NCBI GenBank assembly: GCA_029339505.1
Contig: JAQISU010000026.1
Coordinates: forward strand, 3,484,001-3,548,000
Reading direction: 5' to 3'
Source: Unio delphinus
Lineage: Eukaryota; Mollusca; Bivalvia; Unionida; Unionidae
Length of the DNA: 64,000 nt
The position numbers and the translations under genes are program-made. A model generated the notes under the pieces. It was given only the letters and a program-made list of their open reading frames with translations. It had not been told where the DNA came from and ran no database searches. How positions within the stretch are numbered: position 1 is the stretch's first letter; the number at the start of each line of letters is the position of its first letter. Shown one piece after another: positions 53,302 to 64,000 of this stretch.

Positions 53302-55384
53302 ACAGTTTGCGGTCTCCTTAATAATTAAATGGAAATTTGTGCTTGCTAACGATACACAATAGATAACATTGGAACACAAATCACTTCATCTCATATGAAA
53401 ATAAAGGCCGAAGTAATATGATCCGAAAAACAAATATAAAGATCAATGTCAGCCATTAGCTTTGTTGATAAAACATAACCTTTGCTATGCGACATATGCA
53501 CTTTCACACATTTTAAAATTTAGTCATTAGTGAAACATGATTTACTGAATTATTAAAAGTATCCATTCCATTCACATTAGTACTTAAAAAGCCACCATTG
53601 CTATACGTATGGTGACACTACACATATTTTTTCCACCAGCTTGCTTTTGTAGGAATATAAAAGCACTACAACAAAAGAATTCAAATTTACATGCGGAGGT
53701 AGGCGCAGTATAATTGTTTTAAGCCATTCTTGTCGTGTAGGGCGAATACCGCAACACTAACATATTTTTTTTTAATTAAAAAAACGTACTAGCGTACTAG
53801 AGTGGTAAAAGATAATAAGTTATTACATTTTGAGTTTATGCACAACTTGAGGATCTTAAGTTATTTTAGGCACAAACTGCTGGTTTTGTAATGGGGTTTC
53901 TCTGATAATAATTATTAAGGGAGGAATTGATGGTGTGGTAAGCTGATGTAATGTCGAATTATAAGTTTTAGTCGATGGCTAATACTGTGATAGAGGTGTT
54001 ATACATGTTCCTTAGCAATGAGAGACAGGCGGAATTGTGCAAGAGGATAGTATTAGCCTCTTTACTTGCTGCCTTCATGGGCTTGTTGGAAGATCACATG
54101 GGGTGGACATGTTCAGAACATTTCCTATGGGTTGACATAGGCAGCTGAATTCAAAGAACCAGCCAAAGTAGATAATTTTACGAAATATTGTCTGATCATA
54201 TAGATTACCATGGTATCAATCACTTCTCTGACTTTTCAAAGGTACAGAGTCTAGGTCAAAGGTTTAGAGTCTCAGCATCAAATTAGTTCGATGGATTTGA
54301 ATCTGGTGGTTTTCCATATCGTTTAAACAAACTTTCTGCTAATCATCCTGGTCTTGCTCTATGTCGGTTGGAATTCACATTGCTGTTACGACTTGTATCC
54401 GCTAGTAATCCACACTTGGGCAATGTTAAAAACATTGCTGACAAGAGTTGGAGAGGCCGCTGTAACAGTATAGAGTCGGCTGTATAGAGTCAATGGCCAT
54501 CTAATGGACATTACAGGAGAATTAGTCTCCACCTAAGTTTAGATAAGAACTTTCTAGTCGAGGCATTCATATTTCAACCCGGCATTAAGGAAATATGATC
54601 TACCGTAATTCGTTTGTTCAGGAATGTAGCAGCAACATTGATACTGATAACCAGCTTATTCTCACAAGAGACATTTCGTCCATGCGCAGCTGGAAGTGCC
54701 TTCAACACAGCTAAATATTTAGACAGTGACGCCATTGTCGAGAACGGTATTGGCGATGAAAAATATGGTGGTAGCGTTAGCAGAAATTGTACGCTCCTTG
54801 ATTGACTATAGGATTATTGGCACAAAGGAAGCATGAACCAATCCGGCACGATATTCTTTAGGGCATGCAGAATCACTGTCGCCAGGTGTCATCGTCTTGG
54901 ACAATAATGCAGCGCTAAGGGAAGGCAACTTCCATTACTCTTCGTGGAGACAGTGCATCCGAATCGTCTCAAACATTCAAGAATGTACACAGATTTATCC
55001 ACCTCTCGCTTCATGAAATGGAACTCTTAAAACATGCCCCGGAAATACCAACACTAACAGCTTGGAAGTTAAATTGTCCATTTTAATAAAAAGTGAGTTT
55101 TCTTTGTGTTCGATGGAAGCTTACAGGCACAGTTGGAAAAACGTGCAACATCGATTTTATAACCACTTTAAAACTCCACAGTACTTTCCGTTTCAAGCGG
55201 TCCTACTAAACACCGCTGTCAAAGTCGGTTTACTTTTGCTTCATTTGTATATATTTGTATGGATTATACAATATTAAACTTTATTTTGAGAATATTGTAG
55301 TTAAAATAAGTGTGTTTTAATCTTTGAACTTACAATTAGTACATACGCAGCCTTCATTGTGTCTATTTTAACACATTGTGACAA

Positions 55385-55450
<66 letters not shown>

Positions 55451-56059
55451 GTTAGATAACAAAATTATTATAATATTGAGATACATATAATAATATTATG
55501 GCAGTTTAATATTACATAAGTATCATATAAACATTTAATAGAACATAGGCACACAGTTTTATAACCCCGCGTATGACAAATGCAGTCTCAACGTGACTAA
55601 GCCAGGCTTAATAATTTTATAAAATAATTATATTATTTCGAGACAAAGAATAATATTTTTGAAAGTATTATATTGCATATATTTAATATAAATGTGGAGT
55701 GGAACAAAGACAGATAAGACTTTGAAAAAGACTAAAATTGACCAGACATCGAATGATCATGGCAGATTCAATGTGACAATGACATATTTAATAATTTATA
55801 TAGATTATATTATCACAGAGAATATATTTTATTTAATTAATTTTGTAAATTATGTGACAATAACTATTTATTAACATTCGTAATCATAAATTCGTGATGT
55901 ACTTTCATCGAAAAAAAATGTGACAAGATATATATACAGTACAAATACGGAATGTAATTTCACACGTAAATGTTCTATTTTATTTCATCGTAATCATTAC
56001 AGATTCTTAAGCAGTACTACAATTTTTCTATTGCTATTGATGTTTGGGGTATACACGAC
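53297..56059. other. non-coding, with a (TA)n tract at 55387-55446
   Basis: No gene supported. A 63-codon open frame at 54614-54805 begins with a hydrophobic stretch but has no recognisable motif. The TA block holds about 30 units. Confidence 0.4.
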
Positions 56060-56265
56060 TGCTGCTGTTGTAGGATTTAACGCCATTTTCAGCACACACG
56101 AAAGCTATAAATAGCTGAATAAAACCCCGAAAAGAACCACCAAACCACGAGAAGATACTGGCAAGCTTTCTAACCTACCCACATTGGCCGAGCCCGAGAC
56201 TCGAACCCACGCTGACAGAGGTGAGACAACAGTGACCCATAACGGAGAGCGCTTTAAGGCCCTTG
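56060..56265 (-). mobile_element. tRNA-derived SINE, copy 3
   Basis: Diverged copy of the family at 22472-22742. It shares GATTTAACGCCATTTTCAGC, GGCAAGCTTTCT and the head with GACTCGAACCCACGCTGACA (inverse of the B box). The A-box end is truncated or diverged. Confidence 0.7.
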
Positions 56266-57760
56266 TGGCATCTGATGAGTAGAAGCGATTATGCTACAAA
56301 CAGTAACAACTTACTCTGCCGCTGTCGGCAAAATCAGACGCAGTTAAGTAGTAATATTGCACAATTTTAGCGGTTCCTATTTTACATTGTCTCAAGCAGT
56401 TACACAAATTTGTTCATGAAGTACCTTTTGAAAGAGTAATCGTTTAATCAGCCTTTGAGTATATGACGACATCTTCCAATCTCAAACGTAGGTACTTTTA
56501 GCGTGTCCCTATTAGAAAGTGGGGTAGTTAATTGGATTTAGCTAAGTAATCTAGGGAATGACCTCTCTCGATGCTAGGACTCGGTGTGAGTGAATAGATA
56601 GAACATTAACATAATACTGGGAACGATTATTGGGAAGAAGTAATGCAATATTAAGACACCTTTGACAATAGAAAAACAAATATAATCAAAACAAATTAAT
56701 AGCGGTCATTTCAATTCAACTTAACTTGTGTCAACGGGATTTAATAGCAGAATCTAATGGATTTATTTCATCATGATAACAAGTGGGGAAAAAATCGCAA
56801 TGTCCAAGACTTAATAACTTCACCTTCCTCTCGACCATGTTCCAATGTTTCCTATTTCCTCGCGTCTTTCTAATCTATCTGCTTCTTTCCTTTTTGGACT
56901 TGCTAGTAATTCATTCTAAACTTCTTCTGCCTCCGGATTTCACTCGTCAGTTCTCTTTTTCCGGACTTCCGTCTTCGAACTGTGCCCTCCCCTCCCTCCC
57001 ATGCCCTCTGAAAAAGGTTTCCTTAAAGACAAAGAATCCCTAAATCTCTATATGTACCAATTTCTAGACATAGAGATTTAGGGATACTATCTAGATGTAC
57101 ATAATTTTTCCACTTACGTTACTCAGAAGTGTACTAGATATCCAGATACTGCGTATTTTCTGACAGTACGATAGAGCATTACCATCGGTTCACAGTGACA
57201 GGTCATAAATTGCCACGAAAGTAGTCTATCGAAAATTACCGTATGCTACTACATGTTCGTTTACCATTGCTTAAAATTCACAGATCCTAAATCTACAAAA
57301 TAATTTACACCTTTTAAAAGCATAGAAAATAGGTCATTATCGTTAACACGCGATAGTCAGTATCATCCTAACAAAGGAAATTATTCCATATTTATTTCCT
57401 ATAATCTTATGAACTCCTACACATATGAAAATTAGGATAGCATGCAACAATCAATTTTACCAATAAACTAATAACTGTAAAATTAAAATGATAAATTGCA
57501 TAACAATTCTAAAATGAACACATGTCTATGAAACTGAACAAACGATACATAATATGGAACCTAGTCATATGAAACACATTGCATAAAACAAACAATAAAA
57601 AAGTAGAATATTACCTGAAAATGAAAGTCCGTACCTTAATGATGTTATCTTTAGAAATTGTGCGTCCTAGCACTAAACCCTATCTGTTCTCACAAAAAAT
57701 ACATCTGGTCCCTTTCTTGTTTAACAAGGACAACACTATTCTTTTTCCTAGACTTCCCCG

Positions 57761-57823
<63 letters not shown>

Positions 57824-58545
57824 GTCTCTCTCTCTCTCTCTGTGAAAATTTGAACAAAAGAATTTTGACCAAAGTTGTCACTTTAAATTCACATTACATC
57901 CAATGTGTACACCTTAATTTCGCTCAGACCAATCATAAGCAATGGTTCTAAATTTTACCTACGTTATATAACTCTTCCCTTTGAAGACTGACAAATTGAC
58001 GATGATTAGAAGTTTAGCTGTCTCTTTCTCAAAACCATGCTAAGATATCACTGTAAATTTCATTGAGTCGGAAAGTTGGCCTCTTTGAAATGTTAACAGT
58101 GATATGGGAAAAGATTAAGGGGAAAGGTTGAAGTGACCCTTCACAAAGACTTCTCCGGTTTAAATGTGATAAAATCTTAATGCTCAACACATTCAACTTT
58201 AAGGTTTAATGCTTATTCAAATTTGACATAAAGGCCCTAACAGTGTAAAATCTGGGATTTTGCTCTCCGAATTTTAAAGCTGCATCCAAATTATTATTTA
58301 CATGTCCTAAAGTGACCCCTTCACCTCAGAATCAATTAGTCTACTCATTCTGCTCCTACCTGGGCTCTTCCCGCAATTGAACTTGATATTGCTAAAGAAA
58401 TAACAACCATCTCAGTAAACAACCATTTGTCAATTTAGCTTGGGCCAAACAAGCAAGTGGTTGGTGGTCAGTTTCCAGAAGAAATGGCAGTCTTTTATGA
58501 AGGAAAGAACACTTAGTGCATCAACATCATGATACTATTACAAAC
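56266..58545. other. non-coding, with a (CT)n tract at 57763-57840
   Basis: No gene supported. A small dyad lies at about 57035-57086 (AATCCCTAAATCTCTATATG and its inverse). The (CT)n tract carries a few GT interruptions. Confidence 0.4.
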
Positions 58546-58925
58546 TGTTCTCATAGAAATACTAATGTTGTACAATCACTGAGCAAAGTGCTCTATACCC
58601 TACACTGGCTATCCTATCGATCTAGAATCATCCACAAAAATTGTGTTTTTTGTGCTACGTTTCACTGACAGACTCCAGTCCAGCATACCTATCTGGCCTC
58701 ACCCATGTGTATACACCAGCAAGATAATTACACGCCTCTTCTGACAATTGCATTATTCACACTATGAAAACTAAGTAATATGGACAACGTTCTTTTGCAT
58801 ACCAGGGCCCAGCAATGTGGAATGAATTGCCCATTGAAATTAGACACAAAGACACAGCAATCACTTTCAAGAGTGCTCTTAAAACTCACCTCTTTCGACT
58901 GCAAGAACAAACTTCTAAAGATTAG
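58546..58925 (+). pseudogene. 3' end of a non-LTR retrotransposon ORF2
   Basis: Conceptual translation gives LHWLSYRSRIIHK near the start and, after one shift, GPAMWNELPIEIRHK followed by SALKTHLFRLQ and a TAG at 58925. These are hallmark C-terminal segments of CR1/Jockey-group LINE proteins. Stops and a frameshift are present, and the rest of the element is missing. An (ATT)n-like tail follows at 58940-58981, as is usual for LINE 3' ends. Confidence 0.75.
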
Positions 58926-61143
58926 GCACTATACAAAGTCCTCATTTTTATTATTATTATTATTTTTATTATTATTATTATACAAATATTACTCATACCA
59001 ATACTAACATCACTTATGTATCTGTTTATCTGCTTCAAACATGTACAGATTAAAGGTTTAAGCTGATCAACCATTGCTGCAGCTGCCTATGAAGTGTGGC
59101 AAAAACATGAAGGCATTGTCCAAAAGCTCTAAGGGCTCATACAGAAATAAAATTGACCACAAAGCTTTCACATACCACAGCCCTTTTAGGCGACAATTAT
59201 CACTGATTCAAGCAAAAAAATAACCATACAAAAATCAATCAGCTTGGAATATCCATATTACGATAAAGTATGTACAGTGTGACCCTGCAATAAAACAGTA
59301 TTTGGGAACCATAGAATCCGACCATGTAATAGACTGAACGTGTTATAAGCAACCTGGCCAGTTAGCTAGAGAAAATGATGCATGTACCAAAACAATATTG
59401 CTGGAGTGGGTAATAAATGCGGGTGGTAAAAAGTGCTTCATTGGCACATTTACCATCTTAAATCGATGCATATTAAATGGGAATAAAGCTGTAGTGAAAA
59501 CAGAGAAGGAATGCATATTTTACTTGTTTAGAAAACCATAAAGTGTATTGATATATATACTGTTTATATATACATGTCTAATGTACAGCATGAATAGAAT
59601 AGAGTATCAACATCATGTACTCACTCACGAATCTCATCACATACATTGAATCCACAATACAAGTAATTCCATCAAAAATATGCACACTGATATAAAATAT
59701 TCAATAATTCTGTTACAGGTCATATAGGTCTGAATTCAGTGGAAAAACATAGCACAATCACATAAGGAATGATGAACCACATATACTATTCAGTACGTCC
59801 CAAGTCGGTAAAAGTCAGTTTGTGTTTTAAGTTGCCGTTGGTAGCATTTGTAAGCATAAACTTTTTCCCTGGAAAAAGGAAACTTTCATGGCATTGTAAA
59901 CGTTTTCCAGTCCTGTTGGAAAATGAAGAAAACAAATTAATCAGATTCCATTGCTTTTATGTAAGTTTGGTACTGACTTCCTTTGAAGAAAAGTTCTTTG
60001 TTTTTATTGAAGATTGCAGTCAGCTTTCTTTGATGAAGGATGCATGCATTATTGAATTCACCGCTTTGGAGATCCAAACAAATACCTGTTTCTAATTGTG
60101 GCAGCAACATCAAATAATTGTACTGCATGATTGAGACTGATATTTTTCCATTTGCTAAATAAATTTCATAACAATTGATGCTTCAAAAGGAATCTGTTTT
60201 CTTTGTACTTTCTGCCAACTATTTTATCTGGGCACATTTTTAAAAAAGGAATTGGCTCACATTTGGTCGATTGTAGCTACTGTTCATTCTTGCCTATTGA
60301 ATAGACCAACAATTAATGTTTTTTTGTTTGTTTTATTTTGTGTCTTTTAAATCTGTGGTAGCGGAGAGATGCTGTGTTCCACACACGAGTCAGAAATTTA
60401 ACAAAAGGTCCACAGACAATAGAGACGCAGTTGTTCAGGTCTGATGACAAGAATTAGTACAGAATATGTGGGTGTTCTGAAGGATTTAATTCTGAGTGAA
60501 AAGAACTGGATTTTACTTACCATCCACATACAAATGTCAGTCTATGTAAATATATTAATTACTAGTAAGCCACCAAAAATCTGGCGTATGATGAATTACG
60601 AGGTAATGCCATGTCTAGTTGATCTACGCTACCAGAAATGTCAACAACAAAAATGACAAATATTTCACAACATACATTACTCATGCCTGATGTCAACATA
60701 AGCGGATTATAACAATGTACTGTAAAGATGGTTTGTCAATATGGATAAAGAAGTTATTTATGTAATAATAACTAAATTTCAGTGCAGCTTTTATCAAGTT
60801 TGTAGCTTTCTTTCATGCGGCATCTGAATTTCTCTATTCCAAAACAATGGTTGTATTTACAAGTTCAAACAGTAAACAAAGTCGGCAATTAAAAAATCGC
60901 CAGATGGTATATTTTGCCACCAATAAGGAAAATAAAATCACAGTTTGCAACATTGGCGATGCCTTACACAATCCCAGAATAAATGTTTTACATGTTATTT
61001 TTTGTACTTTTAAGAAAAAACTACTTTTAGCGTAAGAGAAAAATACATATAAAATTTCAGAAGCCATGCCACGTTAATAACGAAGCATGCTATAGCGGGG
61101 TCACTATGTAATTACAGAATGCTTCTCAGATAAAGAATCAAGT
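58926..61143. other. downstream of the Josephin gene; no gene established
   Basis: (ATT)n tail at 58940-58981. Two minus-strand stretches look faintly coding (59937-60128, and around 60550-60655 with a VVDISGSV segment), but I could not find supporting splice sites. The part next to 61143 is probably 3' UTR of the Josephin gene. Confidence 0.35.
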
Positions 61144-61438
61144 TCAATGCTCTTTCCACCAGCTGCTTTCCTGTTCAACACCAGGATTTACAATTAATAA
61201 TAGTTCTCTATCACCTCCATTTAACTGTTTCTGTAAAAAGTTTAAAAATTCAGACTTGTTGCCTATTTCAGAAGGAGTCGAAAATTTGGAATCCAAATTA
61301 TAATATACACTGTTTATTTCTCGTATTCCAAACCAATGATTCCTTTTCACAGGTAGTTTTACAAATCCAAGGCTGAGGCTGCATTGATCGTTGATGATAA
61401 ATCCTTTAATGTTGCTCAAATCCAGAAAATTCACATCC
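61144..61438 (-). CDS. JOSD: Josephin-domain deubiquitinase (JOSD1/2-like), last coding exon
   Basis: The exon encodes the second half of the Josephin domain. KLPVKRNHWFGIREIN holds the catalytic His and VYYNLDSKF the catalytic Asn-type position, with the closing LLLIVNPGVEQ before a TGA at 61144. It begins at a consensus acceptor (CTTCTTCAG|GG) at 61438. Joining it to the exon at 61840-61965 completes a split Arg codon in frame. JOSD proteins remove ubiquitin and act at membranes and in the cytosol. The length and ending match the small animal JOSD1/2 proteins rather than ataxin-3. Confidence 0.92.
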
Positions 61439-61839
61439 CTGAAGAAGAATAAAAGAATGGGAAAAGATAAATCCTTTACGAATAATAAGGTACAGCTAAT
61501 ATATGACAGAGCTATTCAATAAAAACCAATAGTGAGACAAGAGAAAGAAAATTGTGGCTCCTGAGGGTAGGTAACAGGTAAAGGGAGACAAATATTGAAA
61601 AAAATGACACAAGAAAAAGCCACTGAGTTGCTGTTGATGGGGGTGGCTTTCAATAGGATGCAGCTATTATGGAAGGTTGGACTAAATTTTGAAATCAAAG
61701 TACTTTTAATAACATTTTACATAGCCCATATATGAAATTTAGGAGAAATAATCTCTGCATCAGATTAGACAGATGAAATAAATATCAATAGATTTTCTAG
61801 CTCTTTTTTCAAGCAGTCACTTCTTTTACGTATGCATAC

Positions 61840-61965
61840 CTTCTCTTATCAAACCAGACACAGGAAAGACCTTTTAGCTGGAGTGCTGCCATTATCACAT
61901 TCACATCATAGTTGCCCACACCCAGAATGCTTCGATGCGGGTTGATATATTTATCTGGTGAAAGG
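61840..61965 (-). CDS. JOSD: Josephin-domain deubiquitinase (JOSD1/2-like), internal exon
   Basis: A 126-bp exon lies between an acceptor (TTTTTATTACAG) and a donor (AAG|GTATGC). It codes NPHRS...[15 protein letters not shown]...WFDKRR, the invariant central Josephin segment. The exon with the catalytic Cys lies to the right and was not found before the end of the window. Confidence 0.92.
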
Positions 61966-63580
61966 CTGTAATAAAAAGTAAGTAACAGTCAATTAGCACA
62001 TACATACAGAAAGCCATTGGCATCTTGATACTAGATCAAATACAACTATTCTACAGATCTTAAATGACTGTTATCCTAATTTAACTAACTTCCATTTATA
62101 CTTTTATTTAAGGCTATATTATGATGTTATCAATCAAGATTTTAGAAAATATTCTAACTTTAACACAGGGTTGTCGAGATACCTGATCAAGACTAATCTA
62201 TGTTGAATTCAGGCAGTCCATAGGACTACCATACACTGATAATATAATTTGTTCTGCAATTGTTTAAACAATACTACACTGTATACAAATATTTCATAAC
62301 GGAAAATGATTATGGATACAATAACAAGGGAAAGAGTGATTTGGAATATTGCTATGATATCTACAATGTGATAGTTTATTGTGATGTCTAGCAACGTGGC
62401 ATCATGCTGCAGACATGTAATAAAATCATAATTACAAACAAGCTGTCACCATGAATAAAATTATATATAAGTTATCATCAGGTTGTTACCATGGACCTAT
62501 TACAATTGAATCCAATTGACCAGTAAAACAAAATTTGTGAATTAAATTTCAAATAATTCTAAATGTCTTCTCACAAATCCAAATTATGTATAATATTGGA
62601 AATGAATTCCAATAGTCTTGAATGTCCTGATATAACATAATGATGCAATCCAGAATGTCTGTCTTTGAATGAACTCACAAAAATTAATTGTATTAATCCA
62701 AATTTTAATGAACACTTTAGTATTTCCAATGAATATTTTAAACAAGCGATTCCTCTTGAATTACAGCTGATGTCAACAACTGTTCTGGGAAATGTAGCAG
62801 CAGTGGTGGATGGTCATTGATTGCTGCAAGGCAGGTGCTGTGACATGTTACAAGAAGTCTAATCACCACCAAAAATCTTTTGTGAAAAAAATTGAAACTT
62901 TAATTGTGAATTGTTTCAAGACAAACATTCTATCAAATTCAGTTTTTGCACAACTTAAATTTTGAAATCATTTACAAACCTTCACTGAAAAAAATAGTGC
63001 AGGGCTTTTATTGAACAAATATTTTTGATACTGAGGAGTTAAGTATTACATATTTATTGATTTTGTTTTTACACGTTTTAAGCAATCTGGTAAATATTTT
63101 GATTATTTAAGAGAAAACAACACAAATCGTTGTTTTCAAACAATTCTGCCTCATAAGGTAGGGTTTAAATTCAGTATTTCTCATCATCAATATATGACAT
63201 GCTAGAAAAAGTAGTGACAATACTTGGCATTTTCATCATTGAGATAAGTAATGATTAAAGATAGGAAAGAGAAAATAAGGCAGAGACAAACAAAAAGGGA
63301 TAATTAGTGGCACTAATCATTCAATAAGAAAATGAAAAACATGTGTGCTTGAGTTTTTTATACAGAATTACTGGAAGGCCAAAATGTGCTTCCTATTCTG
63401 AATATAGTAGTCCTCTGCTTACAAGGTCAATCATTCTGCAGTAACAAAACTAGCTTTATAAAAGAGGGGCCTCTCTTCAGAGGTAAAAATTTGTGTGGAT
63501 TTTTCAGGCAAAAATATAATTATTCTTCAAACCTTTCCACAAATCCCAAAACAAAATATAAAGTGATTCACTTTATACTT

Positions 63581-63583
<3 letters not shown>
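61966..63583. other. Josephin gene intron, no other feature seen
   Basis: AT-rich sequence without recognisable exon or element; presumably intron of the minus-strand Josephin gene. Confidence 0.4.

Positions 63584-63633
<50 letters not shown>
63584..63633. repeat. (CA)n microsatellite
   Basis: About 25 CA units. Confidence 0.95.
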
Positions 63634-63635
<2 letters not shown>

Positions 63636-64000
63636 GTTCATACAGAATTCTGAATGATAAATTCAAAGACTTTTCCCAAACTGTTGAAGACCACAAACAC
63701 AAACATACATTTCCATGACCTATTTTCACAAACATTTTATATGAGAAACATAAAATGCCAAATACTACAATTTTGTTTAATGATGAAATGAAACTAAATG
63801 CCTCATCAAAAGAAAGAAACCAGGAAAACTCGACTACATCCAAATCTTACAACCTTGTACAATTTTATTTATGATCATGTAAAGAAATGAAATGTTTGGG
63901 TTTCTTTCAATTTTCAAAGACTTTTAACAACCTCAGTGTAATCTGCTCAAGTTTCCCAAATTTTCAAGGCCTTAAAATTGCCACCTCATTTTCCCCAAAC
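63634..64000. other. non-coding to the end of the window
   Basis: Nothing recognised; it may still be Josephin intron. Confidence 0.35.

Noticed and set aside
54614..54805. 63-codon open frame with hydrophobic start
   Set aside because: Isolated, short, and without motif or supporting neighbours.
60520..60655. Possible minus-strand exon with a VWA-like VVDISGSV segment, and another at 59937-60128
   Set aside because: The peptides look partly coding, but no convincing acceptor or donor sites were found and no family could be recognised. Kept only as a note.

Overview
The window reads as AT-rich, intron-containing animal genomic DNA, most likely from a marine mollusc. It has long TA, GA, CT and CA microsatellites, tRNA-derived SINEs, non-LTR retrotransposon debris, a diverged satellite array, and single exons of two conserved animal genes. 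These are the first coding exon of a slowpoke/BK potassium channel (minus strand, near 6.2-6.5 kb) and the last two exons of a Josephin-domain deubiquitinase (minus strand, near 61.1-62.0 kb). The mollusc assignment is an inference from repeat style and gene content, not a proof.

The centre (about 23.1-50.1 kb) is a nested pair of Maverick/Polinton (adintovirus-like) virus-transposons. Element A (32763-49204, 16,442 bp) looks complete. It has roughly 252-bp terminal inverted repeats beginning AG and ending CT, a 5-bp target duplication (AATTG), and a full set of open genes. The left two thirds is a minus-strand virion block: penton/minor-capsid candidate, membrane-active protein, fibre-like protein, adenain-like protease, hydrophobic core protein, major capsid protein, pVI-like protein and a coiled-coil protein. 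After a repeat-rich intergenic region come an HNH endonuclease, a zinc-finger protein, a very large polymerase-helicase-HNH fusion, a DDE integrase, a parvovirus-type phospholipase A2, a zinc ribbon and the packaging ATPase. Replication, integration and packaging genes are therefore grouped at the right end.

Element B (from about 23098) is an older inverted relative of A's right half. It retains recognisable but broken copies of ATPase, zinc ribbon, PLA2, integrase, polymerase-helicase-HNH, zinc finger, HNH endonuclease and the small gene homologous to A's 129-residue protein. Its polymerase gene was later split by an 806-bp solo LTR in the helicase Walker A codons. A sits inside one arm of a foldback sequence at the end of B. 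To the right of A (49.3-50.1 kb) are minus-strand remnants of a fibre-like gene and a protease, from B or from a third copy.

The most unusual observations are these: a polymerase, SF1 helicase and HNH nuclease in one open frame, shared by both copies; a family of short palindromes (for example GAAATGCTAGCATTTC) scattered through A, including inside genes where B is shorter; insertion of A into a foldback stem; and a repeat-rich intergenic region kept at the same place in both copies.

The flanks (1-23 kb and 50-64 kb) are mostly non-coding. They contain a roughly 13-unit degenerate satellite (13.5-18.25 kb), an 890-bp tandem duplication (20.4-22.2 kb), three members of one SINE family plus one other SINE, LINE fragments, and a perfect-looking palindromic MITE-like element near 2.9 kb. 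All calls rest on reading motifs by eye; no database search was possible.
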